Assembly (NCBI GenBank): GCA_964591225.1
Contig: CAZQAO010000050.1
Coordinates: 1-5,875, forward strand
Direction: 5' to 3'
Length of the DNA stretch: 5,875 nucleotides
DNA from: MGBC108787 sp964591225
Lineage (GTDB): Bacteria; Bacillota_I; Bacilli_A; RF39; UBA660
In this document: piece by piece, positions 1 to 5,320 of the stretch
Position numbering within the stretch: position 1 is the stretch's first letter
Layout of the letters: every line of letters starts with the position of its first letter
The notes under the pieces: model-generated
What the model saw: the letters and a program-made list of their open reading frames with translations, nothing else
What the model was told of the DNA's origin: nothing
Database searches by the model: none
Position numbers and translations under genes: made by a program

Positions 1-5
1 CTCCT
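1..5 (-). promoter_or_regulatory. Ribosome binding site for a gene beyond the left edge
   Basis: Read on the minus strand, the last bases of the window are TAGGAG: the TAG stop of the M23 peptidase gene runs straight into AGGAG, a strong Shine-Dalgarno sequence. This implies that another minus-strand gene begins within about 10 bases outside the window and is translationally linked to the ftsE-ftsX-peptidase operon. In many Firmicutes the gene after ftsEX or its hydrolase is an S41 carboxyl-terminal processing protease (ctpA/ctpB type). That identity is only a guess from known gene orders. Confidence 0.5.
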
Positions 6-1227
6 ATTCATAATAATCTAATCTAGAACTAAATGAGTAACCTTTTGTATTAGGAAATCCTGGTGGTGTTATTACATTAGCTTTTTTGATACTTCCCGAA
101 TAGAATCCTTTGGCTACTCCAAAGTGTAAGTGAGCTCCAGTTGTACAGGTGTCATATCCGCCATGTTCGGTTGAAGTAGAATATCCTCCTACTACGCCAA
201 TAACTGTATTTTGAGTAACGACATCTCCAACATTAACATTGACTCTTAGTAAGTGATAATAATAGGTTGTATATTGAGTTCCTCCGACAGTAACATTTAT
301 ATAAAGCATATTGCCACCACATTTGTAACGATAAACAATACCTGCAACCGTACCAGCAGCAGCAGCATAAACCGGTGTACCTTCAGGGTTACCACCAATA
401 TCTAAAGCATTGTGATAACTACCCCATCTAGTTCCGATAGTACTAGTTATTTTTCCTTTATTTAATGGTTTTAACCAACCGGCATTATATGGAACATCAG
501 TACAATCACTTAATAATTCGTTATCTCCTAAATAACTTTTTTTACTGCTTGCACACAATTTAACATATGTATCCACTTGTGCTTGGACAGTTTTAATCTC
601 TGTATCAATATCTAGAGCATATTTATCATAAGACTCTAAATCGCCATAAAGCTTTGTAATCTTTTCTTGATAACTTTGAATATTAGCCTCTAAATCAGTT
701 TGTTTCTTTTGCAAATCAACTTTTAATTGCTCATTTTCTTTAATTAATTGTTCTAATTTTTCTAAAGATTCTTGAATATAAGCAGTTGTTTGTTCGACGA
801 CAGCAAGACGCATTATTAAATCAGTCATATCAGAAGCTCCTGAAATATATTCTAGATAAGCATTTTTACTCTTTAATTGTTGATAAAATTCTAAGAATTG
901 GTTAGCTTGTTCTGTTAATTCGGCAATCTTATTATTAGATTCTTCAATTTTTTGTTCAGCTTGTTCAATATCACTTTGAGCTTTCGTAATAGCTGCTTCG
1001 GCTTCATTAATAGCTTTTTCTTTGGCTAATATTTGGGCTTGAGTATCTTTTTGATGAGCAATATTATCATTTTTTTGTTTCTTTAAATCTGCTAAATTAG
1101 ATTTTAAATCTCCTAAAGTTTGTGGTTCTTTACTAGCTGCATAGACTGTAGTAGGACTTACCATATAACTAATAAAAATGGCTAATATTATACTTAAATT
1201 TAAACTTTTACTAATTATCTTTTTCAT
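4..1227 (-). CDS. Secreted coiled-coil M23 peptidoglycan endopeptidase (FtsEX partner)
   Basis: A 407-residue secreted cell-wall hydrolase. Residues 1-30 form a signal peptide: basic MKK start, hydrophobic core about 9-23, likely cleavage near VYA-A. Two long Glu/Lys/Gln-rich coiled coils follow (about 38-120 and 150-222). Between them, residues 124-147 (YLEYISGASDMTDLIMRLA) resemble the hinge conserved in PcsB/CwlO-type FtsEX partners. The C-terminal M23 (LytM-like) domain spans about 250-375 and keeps all expected zinc and catalytic residues: H272 and D276 (HxxxD), H325, H366 and H368 (HLHF). It should therefore cut peptide cross-links itself, whereas E. coli EnvC has a degenerate site. Four cysteines (225, 242, 303, 361) all lie outside the cell. 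The ATG overlaps the ftsX stop as ATGA, with only a weak GAAG site upstream, so translation is probably coupled. Family assignment is firm; control by FtsEX is inferred from gene order and architecture. Confidence 0.93.
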   Translation of the reverse strand: MKKIISKSLNLSIILAIFISYMVSPTTVYAASKEPQTLGDLKSNLADLKKQKNDNIAHQKDTQAQILAKEKAINEAEAAITKAQSDIEQAEQKIEESNNKIAELTEQANQFLEFYQQLKSKNAYLEYISGASDMTDLIMRLAVVEQTTAYIQESLEKLEQLIKENEQLKVDLQKKQTDLEANIQSYQEKITKLYGDLESYDKYALDIDTEIKTVQAQVDTYVKLCASSKKSYLGDNELLSDCTDVPYNAGWLKPLNKGKITSTIGTRWGSYHNALDIGGNPEGTPVYAAAAGTVAGIVYRYKCGGNMLYINVTVGGTQYTTYYYHLLRVNVNVGDVVTQNTVIGVVGGYSTSTEHGGYDTCTTGAHLHFGVAKGFYSGSIKKANVITPPGFPNTKGYSFSSRLDYYE

Positions 1228-2117
1228 ATCTTCAAATGCTTTCTAACTGCTCGATAACTTCCTAACATACCAATAATACATCCCAAAGCTAGGAGAATTA
1301 AAGAAATGTATAAAATAAAGTTAAATGGTGGAGCTAGTTCGATTAATTGCGTAAATATATAACCATTAAAGTGATCATATAGTAATACATAACCATATAC
1401 TGATATAATAATTGGTATTAAACTACCCATAAATCCTAGTATTAAACCTTCAAAAATAAAGGGTAAGCGAACAGACATATTACTAGCACCAACAAGGCGC
1501 ATAATCTCAATTTCGTTTCTTCTGGAAAAGATTGTTAATTTAATCGTATTGCCAATTAAGAAAGCAGTTACTAATACTAAAGCAATGACAATAACAATAG
1601 TTATTTTTTCAATTACTTCAAAAGCCGTAATTATATTTTCTGCCATACCTTCCCCATAATCAGCACTTTCTACAAATTCATTTTTTAATATTTCTTTAGA
1701 TGTAGATTTTAATTCTTTAACATCTTTAACTCGCACAATAAATGAATCTAGTAAAGGATTTTCATCTAAGTATTCTAAAGTTGTATTTAATGTCTCTGAA
1801 GAATTTTTCATTTCTAGTTTCCATTCATCTTTACTTTTATAAGTAACATCCATAACATTGGGCATTTTACTTAAAGTCTGTTTTAAAGATTCTACATTTT
1901 CTGGTGTACTATCTTTTTTTAAATAGACAACTATCGTTAATTCATGTTCTAAGTTCTTTGTAATATTATTAACATTATAAGAAAGAATCATGGCTACTGA
2001 TACTAACATTAAAGTAATACTAGAGCAAACTATGGCAGCTGTTGATAAACTAAAATTCCGAAAGACGCTTTTAAAGGCATCTCTAATACTTCTACCTATT
2101 AATCTAATTGCCTTCAT
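1224..2117 (-). CDS. ftsX: Cell division protein FtsX (membrane transducer of FtsEX)
   Basis: Membrane subunit of the type VII ABC-like FtsEX complex. It transmits FtsE ATP hydrolysis across the membrane to a peptidoglycan hydrolase and does not transport a substrate. The 297-residue protein has the full FtsX layout: cytoplasmic basic N-terminus, TM1 about 24-46, an extracytoplasmic domain about 50-168, then TM2 about 172-193, TM3 about 218-246 and TM4 about 266-288. Family landmarks visible are ENPLLDSFIVRV (119-130) in the outer domain and RRNEIEIMRLVGAS (199-212) followed by PFIFEGLILGFMGS (219-232). Length is normal for the family. The ATG at 2117 overlaps the end of ftsE by 14 bases and is preceded by AAGGAAG inside ftsE, about 11 bases away. 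The gene ends in TGA within an ATGA overlap with the peptidase gene. The outer domain is the expected docking site for that peptidase. Confidence 0.96.
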   Translation of the reverse strand: MKAIRLIGRSIRDAFKSVFRNFSLSTAAIVCSSITLMLVSVAMILSYNVNNITKNLEHELTIVVYLKKDSTPENVESLKQTLSKMPNVMDVTYKSKDEWKLEMKNSSETLNTTLEYLDENPLLDSFIVRVKDVKELKSTSKEILKNEFVESADYGEGMAENIITAFEVIEKITIVIVIALVLVTAFLIGNTIKLTIFSRRNEIEIMRLVGASNMSVRLPFIFEGLILGFMGSLIPIIISVYGYVLLYDHFNGYIFTQLIELAPPFNFILYISLILLALGCIIGMLGSYRAVRKHLKI

Positions 2118-2805
2118 GAGCTTTATAACTTCCTTTCATGTAATCCCCAGTAAGTATTCCATTTTCTAATAAAAGAACTCTTTTTTTCATTTTATTAACT
2201 ATTTCTTTATCATGAGTAGCCATAATAATAGTTGTAGCAGATTCTTTATTAATTTTATCTAATATATCAACTATTTCTTTAGAAATTTTGGGATCTAAGT
2301 TTCCGGTTGGTTCATCGCAAATTAAAAGTTTAGGATTATTAACAATGGCTCTAGCAATACAAACTCGTTGTTGTTCTCCTCCAGATAATTGATTGGGAAA
2401 ACTACGAACTTTTTCTTTTAAACCGACACTTTCTAATGCTTTTAATACTTTAGGACGAATTAATTTTTTCGGCATACCAATGGCTTCTAAAGCAAAAGCT
2501 ACATTTTCATAAACTGTCAATTTAGGAAGTAATTTAAAATCTTGAAAGACAATCCCTAATTTACGGCGCAATTTATATACTTTCGAATTTCTTAGTTTAG
2601 CAACATTTATTCCTCCGACAATGACACTTCCTTGGGTAGGTTTTTCTTCCCGATATAACATCTTAATAAAGGTAGATTTACCACTACCACTAGCTCCGAT
2701 GACAAAAACAAATTCCCCCTTTTTTATTTCGACATTTAAATCAGCTACCGCTGTAACTCCATTATTATATACTTTATAGCAATTTTTTACTTCAATTAAA
2801 TTCAA
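2104..2805 (-). CDS. ftsE: Cell division ATP-binding protein FtsE
   Basis: Cytoplasmic ATPase that pairs with FtsX to control septal or side-wall peptidoglycan hydrolysis. Every ABC ATPase motif is intact, numbered from the TTG chosen here (233 residues): Walker A GASGSGKST at 37-45, Q-loop Q88 within FQDF, signature LSGGEQQRV at 140-148, Walker B LLICDEP at 160-166 with catalytic E165, D-loop NLD at 169-171, and switch histidine H198 in ATHD. The sequence after Walker A (FIKMLYREEKPTQG) and FKLLPKLTVYENVAFALE are typical of FtsE. The frame extends to a TTG at 2811, but that abuts the ribosome binding site GAGGTGG (2812-2818). The second TTG, at 2805, lies 6 bases from it, giving MNLIEVKN. 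It is first of a three-gene operon with its own extended -10 promoter. Confidence 0.95.
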   Translation of the reverse strand: MNLIEVKNCYKVYNNGVTAVADLNVEIKKGEFVFVIGASGSGKSTFIKMLYREEKPTQGSVIVGGINVAKLRNSKVYKLRRKLGIVFQDFKLLPKLTVYENVAFALEAIGMPKKLIRPKVLKALESVGLKEKVRSFPNQLSGGEQQRVCIARAIVNNPKLLICDEPTGNLDPKISKEIVDILDKINKESATTIIMATHDKEIVNKMKKRVLLLENGILTGDYMKGSYKAHEGN

Positions 2806-2811
2806 CGACAA

Positions 2812-2818
2812 CCACCTC
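2812..2818 (-). promoter_or_regulatory. ftsE ribosome binding site deciding a TTG start
   Basis: GAGGTGG on the minus strand is a strong Shine-Dalgarno match. It touches the in-frame TTG at 2811 with no spacer, which would be non-functional, but sits 6 bases upstream of the in-frame TTG at 2805. No ATG is available in frame nearby, so ftsE is read as starting from TTG at 2805. Confidence 0.75.
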
Positions 2819-2829
2819 AGTACTATTTC

Positions 2830-2838
2830 ATTATATCA
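2830..2838 (-). promoter_or_regulatory. Extended -10 promoter for the ftsE-ftsX-M23 operon
   Basis: On the minus strand the sequence is TGATATAAT: a perfect TATAAT with the TGn extension of extended -10 housekeeping promoters. The region 17 bases upstream (TTTATT, 2853-2858) is a poor -35, consistent with reliance on the extended -10. Transcription would start near 2823, about 18 bases before the ftsE start. The promoter lies in the short gap after the yitT stop at 2850. I see no terminator hairpin in that gap, so read-through from yitT is also possible. Confidence 0.6.
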
Positions 2839-2849
2839 TTGCATTTTTT

Positions 2850-3749
2850 TTAAATAAATGGTAAATTTCTCCTTTTTACACCGCCGGTTACTTCATAACA
2901 ATCATTAATGACAAAGAAAGCTTTTTCATCAATTGCTAAAACAGTTTCTTTAAAGTAATAATAATCCCTTGTGGGAACCACACACATAAGAACTTGACTT
3001 TCTTCTTTAGAATAACCTCCATGAGCTTCTAAAATAGTTACCCCCGTTTTTAAATCTTCGATAATAAATTTTTTAACTTCATCTAATTTAGTCGTATAAA
3101 TAAAGAATAATTTACTATCTGATATACCAATTAAAATGCGATCAACTATTTGAGAATTTAAAAATAAAATAATCAACGAATAGATAAATTTATTAGCACC
3201 AAATATAATCGCACCGAAAATCATAATGACTAAGTTAATAGCAAAAACTGCTTTTCCTTCAGGAACTTTGGCATATTTACTAAGTATCTTCATGATGATA
3301 TCGCTTCCTCCGGTAGTAAAACCAATTTTATAAATGAGTCCATTAGCAACACCGGCGATAATTCCCGCTATTAAAACTAATAAAATCATACTATCTAATT
3401 CAATATATTTTTGTAAACTATTAGCAATGGGAACAGTTAGAAAAACAAATAATGGATATAAAATAGAACCAACAATATTTTTTTTCGTTTCAGTTTTTCC
3501 TAAAAATACACAAGAAATAATAATTAAAATAATACTAGATATTACTAAAAAAATACTTGGGGATAATCCAAATAATTCTTTTAAAATAATACCAATACCA
3601 CTAGTTCCTCCAATTACTAAGTTATTGGGAACTAAAAATAAATTATAATTTAAAGCTAATAGAAACGTAGCAAAAACTAAAATTAAACTCCGAATATAAA
3701 AATTTTTTTGGGTGACTGCTTCCGTAATTTTTTTAAAATCTATGTCCAT
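2850..3749 (-). CDS. YitT family membrane protein (DUF161 + DUF2179)
   Basis: A 299-residue integral membrane protein of the YitT/DUF2179 family, common in several copies in Firmicutes and of unproven function; transport has been proposed. About six hydrophobic segments are visible (roughly 18-40, 64-84, 94-112, 121-140, 168-186, 188-207). They hold two related glycine motifs, VIGGTSGIG (45-53) and GFTTGGSDII (143-152), marking the duplicated DUF161 unit. The soluble cytoplasmic C-terminus (about 220-290) is a DUF2179 domain with TGVTILEAHGGYS and the closing AFFVINDCYEVTGG. Length is normal. The frame is open back to an ATG at 3764, but that lies upstream of the GAGG ribosome site (3759-3762) and probably near or before the transcription start. 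The ATG at 3749, 9 bases after GAGG, is preferred. Its own promoter diverges from gerQ. Function is not deducible from the neighbours. Confidence 0.9.
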   Translation of the reverse strand: MDIDFKKITEAVTQKNFYIRSLILVFATFLLALNYNLFLVPNNLVIGGTSGIGIILKELFGLSPSIFLVISSIILIIISCVFLGKTETKKNIVGSILYPLFVFLTVPIANSLQKYIELDSMILLVLIAGIIAGVANGLIYKIGFTTGGSDIIMKILSKYAKVPEGKAVFAINLVIMIFGAIIFGANKFIYSLIILFLNSQIVDRILIGISDSKLFFIYTTKLDEVKKFIIEDLKTGVTILEAHGGYSKEESQVLMCVVPTRDYYYFKETVLAIDEKAFFVINDCYEVTGGVKRRNLPFI

Positions 3750-3768
3750 AGTTATCATCCTCATTATG

Positions 3769-3796
3769 ATTATACTAAAAAAATAAATAATTTCAA
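3769..3796 (-). promoter_or_regulatory. Promoter for yitT-family gene (TTGAAA / TATAAT)
   Basis: On the minus strand, TTGAAA (3796-3791) is separated by 16 bases from a perfect TATAAT (3774-3769), a good housekeeping sigma-A type promoter. Transcription would start near 3762, exactly at the GAGG ribosome site, leaving a leader of about 13 bases before the ATG at 3749. This placement argues against use of the ATG at 3764. It lacks the TGn extension seen at the other promoters here but has a better -35. Confidence 0.6.
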
Positions 3797-3804
3797 AGAA
3801 TAAT

Positions 3805-3812
3805 CATACATT
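3805..3812 (+). promoter_or_regulatory. Candidate mother-cell (sigma-E-like) -10 for gerQ
   Basis: CATACATT matches the B. subtilis sigma-E -10 pattern cATAcAnT, fitting a mother-cell coat gene. It does not fit the sigma-K -10 pattern CATAnnnTA. ATA triplets lie upstream at 3783-3785 and 3787-3789, but neither is spaced convincingly as a -35. Transcription would start near 3818, only about 12 bases before the TTG start and inside the longer Shine-Dalgarno sequence. Speculative: it rests on one 8-base match in A+T-rich DNA. Confidence 0.3.
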
Positions 3813-3814
3813 TT

Positions 3815-3824
3815 AAAGAGGTGA
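3815..3824 (+). promoter_or_regulatory. gerQ ribosome binding site deciding a TTG start
   Basis: AAAGAGGTGA is an almost ideal Shine-Dalgarno sequence. The in-frame GTG at 3821-3823 lies inside it and cannot be its own start. The next in-frame initiator, TTG at 3830, follows after a 5-base spacer of T residues and is the likely start. Confidence 0.8.
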
Positions 3825-3829
3825 TTTTT

Positions 3830-4204
3830 TTGAACGGTAGTTATTATCAAAATCCGACATTTCCTGCGGCAATCGATTCAGGAACAAGTGAAAATCAAAG
3901 TACTATGACTCCACCAGGAAATATTAGTTATAATCCTTTAAATGATGGAGAACAAAGTTATATTGAAAATATTTTACGACTTAATAAAGGTAAAAAAATA
4001 AAAGCTTATGTTTCTTATCCTGATTCAGTGGAATGGAAAGATAAAATATACGATGGAATTATCGAAGAAGCCGGTAGAGATCATTTAATTTTAAGTGATC
4101 CTGCGACTGGCAAGTGGTTTTTAATTCGTATGATTTATTTAAATTATGTGGAATTTGAAGAACGTATTAATTATAGCCATTCTTATTCAGAAAAGACTTT
4201 TTAA
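3830..4204 (+). CDS. gerQ: GerQ-like spore coat protein
   Basis: A 124-residue homologue of GerQ, an inner-coat protein that in B. subtilis holds the cortex-lytic enzyme CwlJ in the spore and is cross-linked into the coat by transglutaminase Tgl. The conserved core is clear: EQSYIENILRLNKGK (41-55) and AGRDHLILSDPATGKWFLIRMIYLNYVEFEE (81-111), both near-diagnostic of the family. The N-terminal 40 residues are a low-complexity Asn/Pro/Ser/Thr tail, as usual for GerQ in style but not in sequence. It has no lysine before K53, whereas the B. subtilis cross-linking lysines lie at the extreme N-terminus. No cwlJ follows; the gene stands alone and ends at a terminator. The TTG start at 3830 is set by the AAAGAGGTGA site. 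Identity is strong; a role in spore coat or germination is inferred from the family. Confidence 0.9.
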   Translation: MNGSYYQNPTFPAAIDSGTSENQSTMTPPGNISYNPLNDGEQSYIENILRLNKGKKIKAYVSYPDSVEWKDKIYDGIIEEAGRDHLILSDPATGKWFLIRMIYLNYVEFEERINYSHSYSEKTF

Positions 4205-4230
4205 AAACAAGACGAATAAATCTTGTTTTT
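4203..4230. terminator. Bidirectional terminator between gerQ and the MBL-fold gene
   Basis: AAAAACAAGA (4203-4212) and TCTTGTTTTT (4221-4230) form a perfect 10-bp inverted repeat around an 8-base loop, CGAATAAA. The A-run on one side and T-run on the other give a U-tract when transcribed in either direction. It overlaps the gerQ stop codon (4202-4204) and touches the stop of the converging minus-strand gene (4230-4232), so one hairpin probably ends both transcripts. Only the inner CAAGA/TCTTG part of the stem is not A-T homopolymer, so strength is moderate. Confidence 0.7.
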
Positions 4231-4745
4231 TAATGTAACATTTTATTATAAAAATTAAAATTAGCTTTCTCTTGACCTAAAGTACTTGTTGCACCATGAC
4301 CAGGATAAATAACGATATCATCAGGATAATTAGCAATATTTTCTAAACTTTGTCTCATAGAAATAGGATTTCCCCCTAAATCAGTTCTGCCAATAGCATT
4401 TTGAAATAGGAAATCTCCTGTAAACATTATTTTTTCTTGGGGAAAATAAAACGTTAACGAATCTTCTGTATGACCAGGAGTAGGAATTACTTCATAAGTA
4501 AATTGGGGAATTTTTTCATTATGTTTAATTTTATATTTATTTTCTAAACTGGATAAGGCTCCAATATGATCAAAATGATGATGTGTAACTAAAATACCGA
4601 CAACTTCTAAATCCCCTAATTGTTTGACAATTTTTTCTAGTTCATCACCGGGATCAATAATAATAGCTTGATGATTACGAACTAAAAGATAGCAATTCTC
4701 TTGTAAAGATCCTACTGTAATAGTTATTACTTTAGCGGTGTTCAT
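4230..4745 (-). CDS. Compact MBL-fold hydrolase (glyoxalase II-like, YqgX type)
   Basis: A 171-residue cytoplasmic metallo-beta-lactamase-fold hydrolase resembling the glyoxalase II-like proteins of Firmicutes (YqgX group), which act on thioesters or related substrates; the true substrate is unknown. All metal ligands are present: THHHFDH (H55, H57, D59, H60), TPGH H92, TGD D111 and PGHG H150. GSLQENCYLL near the start and IGRTDLGG (118-125) are group hallmarks. It is shorter than the usual roughly 210 residues: only about 30 residues separate the HxHxDH motif from TPGH, about half the usual distance, so a lid/insert region is missing. The frame opens at an ATG at 4763 with no ribosome site; the ATG at 4745, about 10 bases after AAGGA (4756-4760), is preferred. 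It overlaps the upstream gene by 14 bases, indicating coupled translation. Confidence 0.88.
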   Translation of the reverse strand: MNTAKVITITVGSLQENCYLLVRNHQAIIIDPGDELEKIVKQLGDLEVVGILVTHHHFDHIGALSSLENKYKIKHNEKIPQFTYEVIPTPGHTEDSLTFYFPQEKIMFTGDFLFQNAIGRTDLGGNPISMRQSLENIANYPDDIVIYPGHGATSTLGQEKANFNFYNKMLH

Positions 4746-5232
4746 TAATTTCTTTTCCTTCATTTAACCGATGGCGATGATTATTAATTTCGTTATATAA
4801 AGATTCGACATCACTTAATACTAATCCATTAATTTTATCTTCATATTCCATCATTTTTAAATCACCTTTATAACTAAGAGGACAATTAGGTATGGCACAT
4901 ACAGTAATACTACTATAATCATTAGTAAATTCTTCTTTTAATTGGAAGAATGTATCTATTTGAGCATTTGATAATTGCATGGGTAATATGACTAAAGCCG
5001 ATTGTTTATTATTTTGCATGCCATAATTTAAAATAACAGCATGCGAATTTTTAGCTAGTTCTTTCATCATCTCTAATTCATTATTAACTAATTTGGGAAT
5101 TTGTAACTCGCGAGCAACTTTTAAAAGTTCTTCTATATGTCTAGTACCCACGGTATTAATAATATTAATTATCTCGCCATCTTGGTAAGAAGCGGTATTA
5201 CCGACGATAATTGTTATTAAATTATTTTTCAT
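4732..5232 (-). CDS. Unrecognised 166-residue cytoplasmic protein
   Basis: I do not recognise this protein. It has no signal peptide or membrane segment and appears to be a mixed alpha/beta soluble protein: hydrophobic strand-like stretches at 5-10 (LITIIV), 65-70 (AVILNY), 79-84 (ALVILP) and 108-114 alternate with charged helices. Two cysteines occur as CAIPNC (112-117), which could be structural or redox-active but is not a known signature. The last 25 residues are polar and charged, likely disordered. The start is placed at ATG 5232, five bases after AGGTGA; a GTG at 5241 and an ATG at 5238 overlap or adjoin that site. It is first in a two-gene operon, its end overlapping the MBL-fold gene by 14 bases, so the two are probably made together. 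Codon use matches the neighbours. A real gene, but with unknown function. Confidence 0.75.
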   Translation of the reverse strand: MKNNLITIIVGNTASYQDGEIINIINTVGTRHIEELLKVARELQIPKLVNNELEMMKELAKNSHAVILNYGMQNNKQSALVILPMQLSNAQIDTFFQLKEEFTNDYSSITVCAIPNCPLSYKGDLKMMEYEDKINGLVLSDVESLYNEINNHRHRLNEGKEINEHR

Positions 5233-5254
5233 TTTCATCACCTAAGTTATTAAT

Positions 5255-5263
5255 AGTATATCA
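5255..5263 (-). promoter_or_regulatory. Extended -10 promoter for the unknown gene and MBL-fold operon
   Basis: TGATATACT on the minus strand is an extended -10 (five of six bases of TATAAT plus TGn). No good -35 is seen about 17 bases upstream, where the DNA is an A/T run that could act as an UP-like element. Transcription would start near 5248, about 16 bases before the ATG at 5232. Confidence 0.5.
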
Positions 5264-5289
5264 TATTTATCTTAAAAATTTTAAAATCG

Positions 5290-5298
5290 TGTTATAAT
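5290..5298 (+). promoter_or_regulatory. Extended -10 promoter for lemA-like gene
   Basis: TGTTATAAT is a perfect -10 with the TGn extension. A -35 is not evident; the upstream A/T run at about 5266-5287 is shared with the divergent promoter at 5255-5263. Transcription would start near 5305, about 16 bases before the ATG at 5321, just ahead of the AGGTGAGG ribosome site (5310-5317). Confidence 0.6.
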
Positions 5299-5320
5299 AT
5301 TCATAGAATAGGTGAGGTAT

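Noticed and set aside
590..1120. Internal repeat in the peptidase gene
   Set aside because: The repetitive appearance reflects coiled-coil heptads rich in Glu, Lys, Gln and Ala, not duplicated DNA units.
1224..1227. Possible use of TGA as tryptophan (Mycoplasma-type code)
   Set aside because: ftsX ends at TGA at a normal family length, in a classic ATGA overlap with a well-supported gene, and tryptophans in the window are encoded by TGG.
2806..2849. Terminator between the yitT-type gene and ftsE
   Set aside because: The A/T-rich gap contains no convincing stem with GC pairs. The near-symmetry around ATTATATCAT is explained by the -10 element.
3334..3648. Plus-strand open frame of 104 codons
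   Set aside because: It lies wholly antisense to the yitT-type gene, has no ribosome site, and its translation is low-complexity Ile/Lys/Asn typical of a shadow of hydrophobic membrane-protein codons.
5266..5290. AT-rich symmetric stretch between the divergent promoters as an operator or origin element
   Set aside because: The palindromic look comes from A and T runs only, with no repeated box or GC-containing half-site. It is simply promoter-type A/T-rich DNA.
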